A DNA stretch of 64,000 nucleotides from Eggerthellaceae bacterium (GTDB taxonomy: Bacteria; Actinomycetota; Coriobacteriia; Coriobacteriales; Eggerthellaceae). How positions within the stretch are numbered: position 1 is the stretch's first letter; each line of letters starts with the position of its first letter. Below the pieces are notes generated by a model that saw only the letters and a list, made by a program, of their open reading frames with translations, was not told the DNA's origin and searched no databases. The stretch spans positions 62,001-126,000 of the forward strand of contig CAJTDS010000001.1 of NCBI GenBank assembly GCA_910575165.1, read 5' to 3'. Of this stretch, positions 46,825 to 53,945 are shown in pieces. A program made the translations under genes and the position numbers.

Positions 46825-46881
46825 GCATAATCGGCATGTTCGCGCGAAAAAACTCACGAACATGCCGATTATGCGGGCTGC
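46818..46881. repeat. long perfect hairpin between convergent genes (25-bp arms)
   Basis: Arms 46818-46842 and 46857-46881 are perfect reverse complements over 25 bp, with a 14-base loop CGCGAAAAAACTCA. The element sits between the plus-strand kinase and the minus-strand flavoprotein gene and could act as a bidirectional terminator, though there is no flanking T tract. Its GTTCGCGCGAAAAA core resembles the second hairpin at 57723-57780. Confidence 0.85.
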
Positions 46882-46970
46882 GAGGCCGGCGGGAGGGGAC
46901 GCGTGCGGGCTGGCGAAGGTGCGGGCTGCGAGGCCGGCGGGGGGCGTGCGGGCTGGCGAAGGTGCGGGCC
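46872..46970. repeat. 43-48 bp GC-rich tandem repeat
   Basis: Two units (46872-46919 and 46920-46962) plus the first bases of a third share TGCGGGCTGCGAGGCCGGCG and TGCGGGCTGGCGAAGG. They differ by a five-base length change in the G-rich middle. The first unit overlaps the right arm of the hairpin. Confidence 0.7.
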
Positions 46971-47010
46971 CTGCACCAGCAGCTCGCTGCAGGGCCGGCA
47001 GTCGGCGGCT

Positions 47011-49371
47011 CTACTTCCCCAGGAACTCGGCGACGGCTTCGGCGGCCAGCATGCCCGAGGTCAGGCAGTAGCTGGACGACGATCCCAGGAAGTTGGAGTA
47101 GGGGTAGGTGAAGTAGCCGCCGCTGTCCATGCCCGCTAGGTACAGGCCGCTGATGGAGGGCGTCAGATTCTCGTCGAGGGCCCTGAACGAGGTGTCGACG
47201 CGGATGCCGTTGTAGGTGTTGTCGATGGGCGAGATGATGCGCACGGCGTAGAAGGGGCCGTCATCCAGCGGATACAGTAGGCGCGGGTCCTTGCCGAACA
47301 GCGGGTCGGCGCCGTCGGCTACGGCTTTGCGGTAGTCGTCGATGGCTTCCGCGTAGGACTTCTCGTTGAAGCCGACGGCCTTGCCCAGCGCCTCCAGCGT
47401 GTCGGCCTTGAAGGCCTGGCCGTAGGCGATGCACTCATCCATCTCGTCTTTGATGGTGGTGTACACCGGGTCGATGATGCGGCTGCGCATCTCGTACTCG
47501 TCGCAGTACTCGCGGGTCAGGTGCCCCCACACGCCTTCGGCCTGCAGGCTGTCCAGGTCGGCTTGGGTTAGAATCACCCAACTCCACGACGCGCGGCGCA
47601 TGGCGGCCGCCCCGATGCTGTTCGACTCGGTCAGGCACAGCTCCTCGTTCATGAAGCGGGCGCCGGCTGGGTCCAGCATCAGAAAGCCCAGCTGGTTGAT
47701 GAACTTCATGTAGCCGGCGTAGTAGTCAAGCACGTCGTTGCTGCAGAATTCCGCAAGCGCCGGCGACAGGTCGTCGGACATGGCGCAGCCCAGCTTCTCG
47801 CACAGCACGATGGCATCGCCGGTGTTCGACGAAAGCCCTACGTTGTCGAACACGCCGTTGAGCCGCTCCTTCATCATGGCCGCGTTGCCGCCGAAGCCGC
47901 CCGTGGCAAGCAGTACCGCCTTGCACGCGATGTCCACTTCGATGCCGTCCTGACGGCGGGCTACCAGGGCGGTCACGTTGCCGGCGTCGTCGGTGCGGAT
48001 GTCTTCGAGCGAGGTGCTGTAGAGCAGCTGGGCGCCGGCGGGCAGGATGTAGGAGTCGTAGAGGTCCTGGAACTTCTGGGTGCCCTTGCCGTAGATATGC
48101 ATGAGGTTCATGGGGTCTTTGCTGGGCTTGATGGAGAATCCCTTGTCGCCGATGGCCTCCCAGCGCTCTTGCATCCAGTCGATCATGCGGCCCGTGGCAT
48201 GCACCACCTCGCGCACGAGCGGGGCGTTGGTGCGGCCCTGGTCCTCCTGCATGCGCATGGAGAACGCCTCGTCGGCGGTGAGGGTGATGCCGGCGTCGGC
48301 GTCCATCTTCGATCCCACGGCGAAGGGGCCGCTGGAGCAGGCGCCGGTGCCGGAGACGCGGTTCGTGCGCTCCACTACGATGGTGTTGATGCCTAGGTCG
48401 GTGGCTTTCAGCGCGGCGGCCGTGCCGGTGAGCCCCGCGCCTACGATGACCAGGTCGCAGCTCAGCTGCTCGGTGTCGGTTTTCCTCGGCGTGGCCTTTG
48501 CGAACCCGGCCAGGTCGGCGCCGGCCTGCTCAAGGCAGCGGCATACGGCGGCGGAGATGCCTGCGGCGGTGAGGGTGGCGCCGGTGACGGTGTCGGCGTA
48601 GAGGGACTGCTGGTCCACGATGCGCTGGGGCATCTGTTCGAGGGCCGGCTCCATGAAGCCGGGCGTGTCGGAGCAGGCCAGCACCTTCACCGACTTGATG
48701 GAGGTCTCGTCCACGGTCACCTCAACCTCCAGCGGTTCGATGACCGCCGGGCAGCCATGGCGCTCGCCCTCGATGGATCCTTCCTTCCATTTGCCCCAGG
48801 AGGCGCCCTTGTAGGTGCCTGGCTTCATGGCTTGAACGGGCTGGTAGTCGGCGGGGGCGTTGCGCAAGGCCGCAGCGTCGGCTCCGGCCTGGGCGGCAGC
48901 TTCGCCTACGGCGCCGATCACCCCCATGGAAGTGAGCGTGGCGCCAGAAACGGTGTCGACCCCCAGCGACTGCGTAGCCAGGATGGCCTGGGGGATGACC
49001 GTGAGGGCCACGTCGCTCAGGTCGGCGGTCTCAGTGTGGCTTTCCACGGTGATGGCCTCGATGGAGTCGGGTCCGAAGGCCACTTGCACGGTGATGGGAC
49101 CGTGCTTGCCCTGGGCCGACCCCTCGTAGGTGCCGGCGGTGAAGGCCACGGGCGCGGCTGCTGCCTTGGTGGCGCTCGCGGCGCCGTCGCCGTTGGTGGT
49201 GCCGGGCGCGTCGTTCTTTTCGCCGCCCGCCGGGTTAGCGCAGCCCGACAGCGCCGTGGCGATGCCGGCCAGGCCCGCAGCTCCCGCCAGAGCGAGAGAG
49301 CCCTGGATGAAGCTGCGCCGCGTGGGGGCGAAGGCGTCTGCAGGATGCTGTGCGCGGTTCGCGTGTGTCAT
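47011..49371 (-). CDS. Tat-exported flavoprotein reductase with two FMN-binding domains (fumarate reductase type)
   Basis: The start is ATG at 49371 behind GGAGGGG (a longer frame upstream has no ribosome binding site); 786 residues. The N-terminus has a twin-arginine motif TRRSFIQG, a hydrophobic helix and a LSGC lipobox, so it is probably a lipoprotein on the outer membrane face. Two FMN-binding domains follow, each with the covalent flavin-attachment motif: DTVSGAT and DTVTGAT. The main part is an FAD-binding succinate dehydrogenase/fumarate reductase-type domain, with the dinucleotide motif VIVGAGLTGTAAALKA and a C-terminal GGYFTYPYSN-LGSSSSY region. In this family the FMN domains relay electrons to FAD, which reduces an unsaturated substrate such as fumarate, urocanate or cinnamates. 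The actual substrate cannot be named. The gene is divergent from a LuxR-type membrane regulator, its likely controller. Confidence 0.9.
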   Translation of the reverse strand: MTHANRAQHPADAFAPTRRSFIQGSLALAGAAGLAGIATALSGCANPAGGEKNDAPGTTNGDGAASATKAAAAPVAFTAGTYEGSAQGKHGPITVQVAFGPDSIEAITVESHTETADLSDVALTVIPQAILATQSLGVDTVSGATLTSMGVIGAVGEAAAQAGADAAALRNAPADYQPVQAMKPGTYKGASWGKWKEGSIEGERHGCPAVIEPLEVEVTVDETSIKSVKVLACSDTPGFMEPALEQMPQRIVDQQSLYADTVTGATLTAAGISAAVCRCLEQAGADLAGFAKATPRKTDTEQLSCDLVIVGAGLTGTAAALKATDLGINTIVVERTNRVSGTGACSSGPFAVGSKMDADAGITLTADEAFSMRMQEDQGRTNAPLVREVVHATGRMIDWMQERWEAIGDKGFSIKPSKDPMNLMHIYGKGTQKFQDLYDSYILPAGAQLLYSTSLEDIRTDDAGNVTALVARRQDGIEVDIACKAVLLATGGFGGNAAMMKERLNGVFDNVGLSSNTGDAIVLCEKLGCAMSDDLSPALAEFCSNDVLDYYAGYMKFINQLGFLMLDPAGARFMNEELCLTESNSIGAAAMRRASWSWVILTQADLDSLQAEGVWGHLTREYCDEYEMRSRIIDPVYTTIKDEMDECIAYGQAFKADTLEALGKAVGFNEKSYAEAIDDYRKAVADGADPLFGKDPRLLYPLDDGPFYAVRIISPIDNTYNGIRVDTSFRALDENLTPSISGLYLAGMDSGGYFTYPYSNFLGSSSSYCLTSGMLAAEAVAEFLGK

Positions 49372-49474
49372 AGTTCCCCTCCTTGGTCGATGACGATGCC
49401 CCCTTACTTTACGGGTCTGCAGGGCGGGCGGAAACACACCTCCATGGTGAATTGCGGCGAGCCGGCGCGGGCTT

Positions 49475-49489
49475 CACCCCTGAGGGGTG
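49475..49489. promoter_or_regulatory. 15-bp palindrome in the divergent promoter region
   Basis: CACCCCTGAGGGGTG (7-1-7 perfect inverted repeat) lies in the 233-base gap between the divergent flavoprotein and regulator genes. It is a plausible operator for the LuxR-type regulator. TTTTT just after it also makes it a weak terminator candidate, but a loop of at least three bases shortens the stem to six. Confidence 0.45.
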
Positions 49490-49604
49490 GTTTTTCCAGG
49501 ATGGCGAAGGCGGTGGCGGACAGAGAGCTACGCATGGTCGCCGTGCAAAGCGAGGAATGGTACCATAGAGCCTGCTCGCAAGCTTGTTCGGAGGGAGGCC
49601 TAGC

Positions 49605-51575
49605 GTGAAGCGGCAAAACGGCATTACCCTTGAGCGGGCGTTTTTCGTCGTGGTGGGTATGGCGCTGTTCTGGCAGATTCTTCGGTTTCGCAGCGTCACG
49701 GAAATGCTGCCCTATGGAAGTGCCGGGTTGCCCTGCTTCGTGACGGCCCTGGCGGTCGTTGCGGCCCTGGCGGCGCTGTTGCCGGTTCGGTTCGAGCGTG
49801 TTGCCGTGTCGCTGCCGGCTGTGGGGCTGTGCGCGGTGGCGGCGGCCGGCTCGCTGGCGCTTCTATGGGCGGCGAGTTCTGCAGGGTGGTGGGATGTCGA
49901 TTCCGCAATCGCGTGTGCGTTGGCCGTGCTCGCGGGAGCGTCGGAAGCGGTGCTGCTCTTTGCTTGGTACACGCACCTGGCTCGCATCGGCTCCACGGAC
50001 GACTGGCCCATCATGGCCATGCTGTTCGGTTCTGCGGTGTTCAGCCTGTTCATAGCTGTCGTGCTGTTCTCTCTCTCGCCCGTCGCGGCGCTGTTTCCCG
50101 TGGTAGTCCCCCTGTTGGCGGCGCTGTGCTTGGGCGCTTGCTCGGTGCGGGAGCGTGGTGCGCGCAGTGCCGTCGGATTCGGGGGTGCGAAGCGCAGCGG
50201 TTCTGCAAGCGATGCGGCTGCCGGAGCTGTTGGCGGCGCGATTGGCGGCACAATTTCGGGAGCGATTATCCAAGAGGGCGTGAGCGTGCCCGAGGGGCTG
50301 CGGGCTCGGCTGCTCAACTTCGGAGCGCCTCCGTCGGGGATGCTGCTGGCGCTGCTGGCGGCGCTTTCCCTGTTGGGGAACCTGGTGCTTGCGTTCTCGT
50401 CCGGCTCGGCCGTTACCCAGGAGGACTATACGCTGTGGCTGAAGTACGTCATCAGCATGGCGCTCATCGCCGTGGCGTTCCTGCTGCTGCATCGGTGCGA
50501 GAACGAGCGCAAGACATCGTTCGCCATTGGGCTTGTGCTGGCGTTCGCCCTGGTGGGCGGCATGGCGCTGCTGGGCACTGGCGGCCCTGGACAGAACGTG
50601 GGCATCGCCGTGGTCACCAGCTGCAAGACTTGCATCGAGGTGCTGGTGCTGTTTCTGCTGGTGCGCGACGCATTCGACTGTCGCGTGGCCTACGGGAACT
50701 TCCTGGTGCTGTTCGTGCTTCCGGTGGTTGCGGCGTTTCTGGTGGGGCAGTGCGCGGTGCCGGCAGCGCTGGGGGCGCCGGTGCCGTTGGGGCACGGCCA
50801 GGTGGCCGGGCTGTCGATGCTGCTGAGCGTGTTTACGCTGGCGGTGCTTGCCGTGGGGCTTGCGATCATCGCCATTCGCAGCTTCAATTTCGAGGTGACC
50901 CCCGATTGGGCGGAAGCGGCTGTGGAAGGCGGCGACGGCGCGGGCGGGGAGGGCGGCGTCGGCTTGGCGGCGGGCGGACTGCAGGTTGGCAGCGTTGGCC
51001 TTGGCGGTGCGGGCAATGCCGAGCACGGAGTGGGTGCTGGGTTAGCGGCTGGTAGAACGGCCGTCGGCTTGCCGGTTAGCACTGCTGCCGCCCCCGACGG
51101 TGCGGACAATGCCGAGCGCGTTCTGAACGCCGCCGAGCCGAGCCGTTTCGCGCAGGCAGGTTTTGACGGTGCGGAGGGTGTTGAAGGTGCGCTTCGCAGT
51201 GCTGACGGGATAGCTCGGCCCGCAGGTCCCGAGCATGTTCGGGCTGTTCAGGGGCACGACACGGCGCGCTTGACAGTGCATGCGTCGGCGTGCGTTGCGG
51301 AGAGGGCGCCATCCGAGGAGCGCGGCATTCCCGAAGAGGTGCTAGGTCGCATAGCCGTGGACCACGGGCTGACAGTTCGGGAGACGCAGATTCTGGTGTA
51401 CGCGTTCCGCGGCTACTCGCTGCAGCATATCGCCGATTTGGACGTGGTGTCGCTGAACACGGTGAAGAGCCACTGGAAGAACCTCTACCGCAAGTTGGAC
51501 GTGCACACGCGCCAAGAGCTGATCGACCTGGTAGAAGCGCGCCTAATCGACGGCATGCCGCCTTCGCGCCCCTGA
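49605..51575 (+). CDS. membrane-embedded LuxR-family transcriptional regulator
   Basis: The GTG at 49605 follows GGAGGGAGG and is preferred over a TTG at 49584. The 656-residue protein has roughly ten to twelve hydrophobic helices in residues ~8-425, with a loop of Gly/Ala/Ser low complexity in the middle. A ~140-residue Ala/Gly-rich linker follows. The C-terminal LuxR helix-turn-helix (about residues 580-650) contains GLTVRETQILVYAFRGYSL, HIADLDVVSLNTVKSHW and YRKLDVHTRQEL. This architecture, a transporter-like membrane domain fused to a LuxR DNA-binding domain, is abundant in Eggerthellaceae beside flavin reductase genes. It is inferred to sense a ligand in or near the membrane and regulate the divergent reductase gene. 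Confidence 0.88.
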   Translation: MKRQNGITLERAFFVVVGMALFWQILRFRSVTEMLPYGSAGLPCFVTALAVVAALAALLPVRFERVAVSLPAVGLCAVAAAGSLALLWAASSAGWWDVDSAIACALAVLAGASEAVLLFAWYTHLARIGSTDDWPIMAMLFGSAVFSLFIAVVLFSLSPVAALFPVVVPLLAALCLGACSVRERGARSAVGFGGAKRSGSASDAAAGAVGGAIGGTISGAIIQEGVSVPEGLRARLLNFGAPPSGMLLALLAALSLLGNLVLAFSSGSAVTQEDYTLWLKYVISMALIAVAFLLLHRCENERKTSFAIGLVLAFALVGGMALLGTGGPGQNVGIAVVTSCKTCIEVLVLFLLVRDAFDCRVAYGNFLVLFVLPVVAAFLVGQCAVPAALGAPVPLGHGQVAGLSMLLSVFTLAVLAVGLAIIAIRSFNFEVTPDWAEAAVEGGDGAGGEGGVGLAAGGLQVGSVGLGGAGNAEHGVGAGLAAGRTAVGLPVSTAAAPDGADNAERVLNAAEPSRFAQAGFDGAEGVEGALRSADGIARPAGPEHVRAVQGHDTARLTVHASACVAERAPSEERGIPEEVLGRIAVDHGLTVRETQILVYAFRGYSLQHIADLDVVSLNTVKSHWKNLYRKLDVHTRQELIDLVEARLIDGMPPSRP

Positions 51576-51625
51576 TTGCGGTGGCTGGCTAGCGCGGGGC
51601 GACGCCTGGTGGCCTCGAATGCAAC

Positions 51626-51880
51626 GAGCGACAGCTTCGGAAGTCTCCACTGGCTCTGGATGCAACGGATGACGTTTGTGGCAGAAAAAGCTGTAACGGA
51701 TGACGGTTATGTACGATTTCCTGTAACGAAAGACGTTTATGGCAGGTTTCGATTGCCATAAACGTCTTCCGTTACACAGGGAGCACGGGCGAGGCATGCC
51801 TTCGGGTTGGGCGCCCCGGTGGCAGAAAGGCCCCGCATGCTCGGACGTTTCCACCTTGGGCGGCGTCATCAGCTGCGCGG
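51626..51880. repeat. palindromic repeat element, copy 1 (upstream of the two-component genes)
   Basis: The core contains three direct units of about 31 bp starting TGTAACGGATGACG or similar (51660, 51692, 51722), then an inverted unit at 51754-51776. Unit 3 and the inverted unit form a 23-bp stem with one mismatch and a GGTTTCGAT loop. Flanks (GAGCGAC... before; GGCCCCGC-TGCTCGGACG after) also match copy 2. The gap 51576-51979 contains no credible gene besides this element. Confidence 0.8.
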
Positions 51881-51923
51881 ACGGATGGGCGGGCCTCCTT
51901 AGGGCTGATCGCCTGGTGACAGC

Positions 51924-51948
51924 AAGCCTTGCTGCGGCGGGCTTTTTT
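51924..51948 (+). terminator. weak terminator-like hairpin
   Basis: AAGCC at 51924-51928 can pair with GGCTT at 51940-51944, which overlaps a run of six T (51943-51948). It could end transcription reading out of the LuxR-type gene or the repeat element. The short stem makes this tentative. Confidence 0.35.
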
Positions 51949-51979
51949 GGCTTGAATCGGGGGACGGCGGTGATTTACG

Positions 51980-52468
51980 GTGACCTACGACGCGGTGGAC
52001 GTCGCCGACCTGGTGCAGACGGCGCTGCTGCCCATCCAGCCCCTTGCCGCCCAGCGAGGCGTCCGAATCGAGAGGGCCGTCGGGCCTGTGCCGGTGCTGA
52101 GCGCCGATTGGGATGCGCTGTTCAAAATTATGAGTAATTTGGTCGGAAATGCGGTGAAGTTCTCGAACGACGGGGGAGCGGTGCGGGTGCTCGTGAGTTA
52201 CGACTCGTCGGCGGCCCGGCTGTCCATCGTGGTGGAGGACGAAGGCGTGGGCATCGAGCCGGCGCACCTTGAGACCATTTTCGACAGATTTGCCCAGGCT
52301 CCGCGCGAAGAGCAGGGCCGCCCGACGGGAAGCGGCTTGGGACTGTTTCTGGTGAGAGCGCTGTCCGAGGCCATGGGCGGCAGCGTGTCCGTGGAAAGCG
52401 AGCTGGGGCATGGGAGCCGTTTCACGGTGACCGTGCCTGCGCAGCCCGCCGAATGCCTGAGCGAGTAG
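51980..52468 (+). CDS. histidine kinase fragment: ATP-binding domain only
   Basis: The 162-residue product starts at GTG 51980 with a stop codon (51971) just upstream in frame, so the frame cannot extend further. It consists almost entirely of a HATPase_c domain: N-box IMSNLVGNAVKFSND, G1 box VEDEGVGIE, F box IFDRFAQ, G2 box PTGSGLGLFLV and a final GSRFTVTVP. The phosphoacceptor His (HisKA/DHp) domain, HAMP, membrane and sensor parts of a normal kinase (usually over 350 residues) are missing. It is most likely the remnant of a truncated kinase gene. Alternatively it is a stand-alone catalytic domain working with a separate phosphoacceptor protein. It lies nine bases before the response regulator, and both are bracketed by repeat elements. 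Confidence 0.75.
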   Translation: MTYDAVDVADLVQTALLPIQPLAAQRGVRIERAVGPVPVLSADWDALFKIMSNLVGNAVKFSNDGGAVRVLVSYDSSAARLSIVVEDEGVGIEPAHLETIFDRFAQAPREEQGRPTGSGLGLFLVRALSEAMGGSVSVESELGHGSRFTVTVPAQPAECLSE

Positions 52469-52477
52469 GAGCGCAGC

Positions 52478-53188
52478 ATGGAGAAGCAAGCAAGGGTTCT
52501 TGTCGCCGACGACGACCGCAGCCTGCGCCAAGCGGTGGCCGCGATTCTGGAGCGGGCGGGCTACGAGGTGCTTTGCGCTGAAGACGGCGAAGAGGCCCTG
52601 CGGACGTACGAGGCTCAGCAGCCCGACGCCATCATTCTTGACATCATGATGCCCCGGCTCGACGGCTTTCAGGTGTGCGAGCGCATTCGGCAGGGCGACC
52701 CGGCAACCCCCATACTGGTGTTGTCGGCGAAGGGCGACTTCGTAGACAAGCGGCTGGGCTTCAGCTTCGGCGTCAACGACTACCTGACCAAGCCGTTCAG
52801 CGAGGCCGAGCTGCTTATGCGCCTGAAGAACATCCTTGCGGCCGGCGGAGCGGTTTCGCGGGCGGCGTCGCCCAAGCGCGAGAGCGTTCGGTCCTTGTTT
52901 GGCGGCGACCTTCAGATTGACCTGCAGCGATGCGAGGTGAAGGTGGAAGGGTCAGCAGTGGCGCTTACCATCAAGGAGTACCAGATTCTCACGCTGCTTT
53001 CCGAACAGCCGGGGAAGGTGTACTCGCGCGACGAGATTTCGTGCCAGGTGTGGGGGCCGGAATACGACCCGCAGACGGTGGGCGTGCCGGTGCATATTCG
53101 CCATCTTCGCGAGAAGATCGAGCGCGGCCCGTCGAACCCACGCTTTCTGCAGACGGCCTGGCGGTTCGGCTATCGTTTGGGTGACTAG
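52478..53188 (+). CDS. OmpR/PhoB-family response regulator
   Basis: The 236-residue protein has a receiver domain with the acidic pocket VADDD (residues 9-13), phosphoacceptor Asp55 in ILDIMMPRLDGF, a switch Ser in LVLSAKGD and Lys in YLTKPF. A ~25-residue linker follows, then a winged-helix DNA-binding domain with LTIKEYQILTLL, YSRDEISCQVWG and the recognition region VPVHIRHLREKIE, ending GYRLGD. The start follows AGGAGCG, nine bases after the kinase fragment, so the two are co-transcribed. With its partner lacking a phosphoacceptor domain, phosphorylation must come from another kinase or small donors, or not occur. Target genes are unknown; the adjacent wall hydrolases are possible targets. 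Confidence 0.92.
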   Translation: MEKQARVLVADDDRSLRQAVAAILERAGYEVLCAEDGEEALRTYEAQQPDAIILDIMMPRLDGFQVCERIRQGDPATPILVLSAKGDFVDKRLGFSFGVNDYLTKPFSEAELLMRLKNILAAGGAVSRAASPKRESVRSLFGGDLQIDLQRCEVKVEGSAVALTIKEYQILTLLSEQPGKVYSRDEISCQVWGPEYDPQTVGVPVHIRHLREKIERGPSNPRFLQTAWRFGYRLGD

Positions 53189-53238
53189 GGACGACGTCTT
53201 GGTGCGGCTGTCTGATGTGTATGGGTTTTGGGCGCAGT

Positions 53239-53495
53239 GAGCGACGATTCCGGGAGCCTCGGCCCCTGGATGTAACCGATGACGTTTATGGCAGAAAACG
53301 TTGTAACGGACGACGGTTATGTACGATTTTCTGTAACGGAAGACGGTTATGGCAGGCTTCGGTTGCCATAACCGTCTTCCGTTACATCGGCTGCGACCGA
53401 ATTGCCATAAACGTCTTCCGTTTCATGGGGTGGATGGGCGAGGCCCCGCGTGCTCGGACGCCTTCGCCTTCGGCAGCGTTATCGGCTACGGGGGC
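53239..53495. repeat. palindromic repeat element, copy 2 (downstream of the two-component genes)
   Basis: Same architecture as copy 1: three direct ~31-bp units, the last forming a perfect 23-bp stem with an inverted unit (53332-53354 and 53364-53386, loop GGCTTCGGT). A second inverted unit follows at about 53401-53425. The matching tail GGCCCCGC-TGCTCGGACG lies at about 53442-53460. The two copies are in the same orientation and flank the kinase fragment and response regulator. Confidence 0.8.
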
Positions 53496-53539
53496 TGCTG
53501 CAGCCCTTGTCGGATATGGCAAGCAGGGCGCCGCGTCCC

Positions 53540-53568
53540 TTGTCTTTTCGTAACGAACAGTCTACAAT
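53540..53568 (+). promoter_or_regulatory. sigma70-type promoter with no downstream gene start nearby
   Basis: TTGTCT (53540-53545) and TACAAT (53563-53568) are separated by exactly 17 bp. The predicted transcription start near 53575 is about 370 bases from the next gene, pointing to a non-coding RNA or long leader. Confidence 0.6.
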
Positions 53569-53574
53569 TGAGCA

Positions 53575-53865
53575 ATCGTTCGGCGTCGTTTTTGAGAGGC
53601 GGCGCCAGAGCAACGGGCAAGCGGGCTCGCGCCGAAGAGGGCGCGGCGCGATGCGGGCGCTCGTGGCCGCGAGGGGTCGCGGCTGCAGTCGTCGGCCGGT
53701 GTCCGGGACGAGAGAGTCTGGACGCTCAGGCCTTCGATGGAGCGAACGCGTTGCGCCAAGCGCAGAACGGAGCGTGGCGTTGCCGGCTTGGGGAAGCCGC
53801 AACGCCTTTGTCCGCCTTCCGCCCCGGCTCTCAAGGTTTCCAGGGATGCATATGCGGTTTTTTTT
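53575..53865 (+). ncRNA. candidate structured RNA upstream of the GH25 gene
   Basis: Between a good promoter and a run of eight T (53858-53865) lie about 290 GC-rich bases without a recognisable protein. They can form strong local hairpins: 53776-53806 (7 bp plus 6 bp with one bulge, GGGG loop) and CGTTGCGCCAAGCGC-AACG just before it. RNase P, tmRNA, SRP RNA and c-di-AMP riboswitch signatures were looked for and not seen. It may be a free RNA or a leader of the lysozyme gene. The rest of the gap 53189-53945 is the repeat element and unassigned sequence. Confidence 0.35.
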
Positions 53866-53929
53866 CCGAGCTGATTCCATCCCGTTTTCGTAGCCGCGTC
53901 CCAACAGGGGCGCTTTGCTTTCTGTGAGC

Positions 53930-53938
53930 TGCTAGAAT
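53930..53938 (+). promoter_or_regulatory. extended -10 box for the GH25 gene (possible leaderless mRNA)
   Basis: TGC-TAGAAT (extended -10, TAGAAT at 53933-53938) ends seven bases before the ATG at 53946. No ribosome binding site precedes that ATG. The predicted first transcribed base is at or next to the start codon, as in leaderless transcripts common in actinobacteria. Confidence 0.5.
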
Positions 53939-53945
53939 AATGCGC

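Noticed and set aside
46676-47071. Short frames in the repeat-rich gap after the kinase gene
   Set aside because: They translate tandem repeats and the hairpin in several frames; none has a ribosome binding site.
51660-51777. CRISPR array (repeats of about 31 bp)
   Set aside because: Units are contiguous with no unique spacers, one unit is inverted, only three or four units exist, and no cas genes are near.
53575-53945. c-di-AMP (ydaO) riboswitch, RNase P RNA or tmRNA
   Set aside because: The upstream position fits a c-di-AMP switch before a lysozyme, but conserved cores of these RNA classes were not found by eye.
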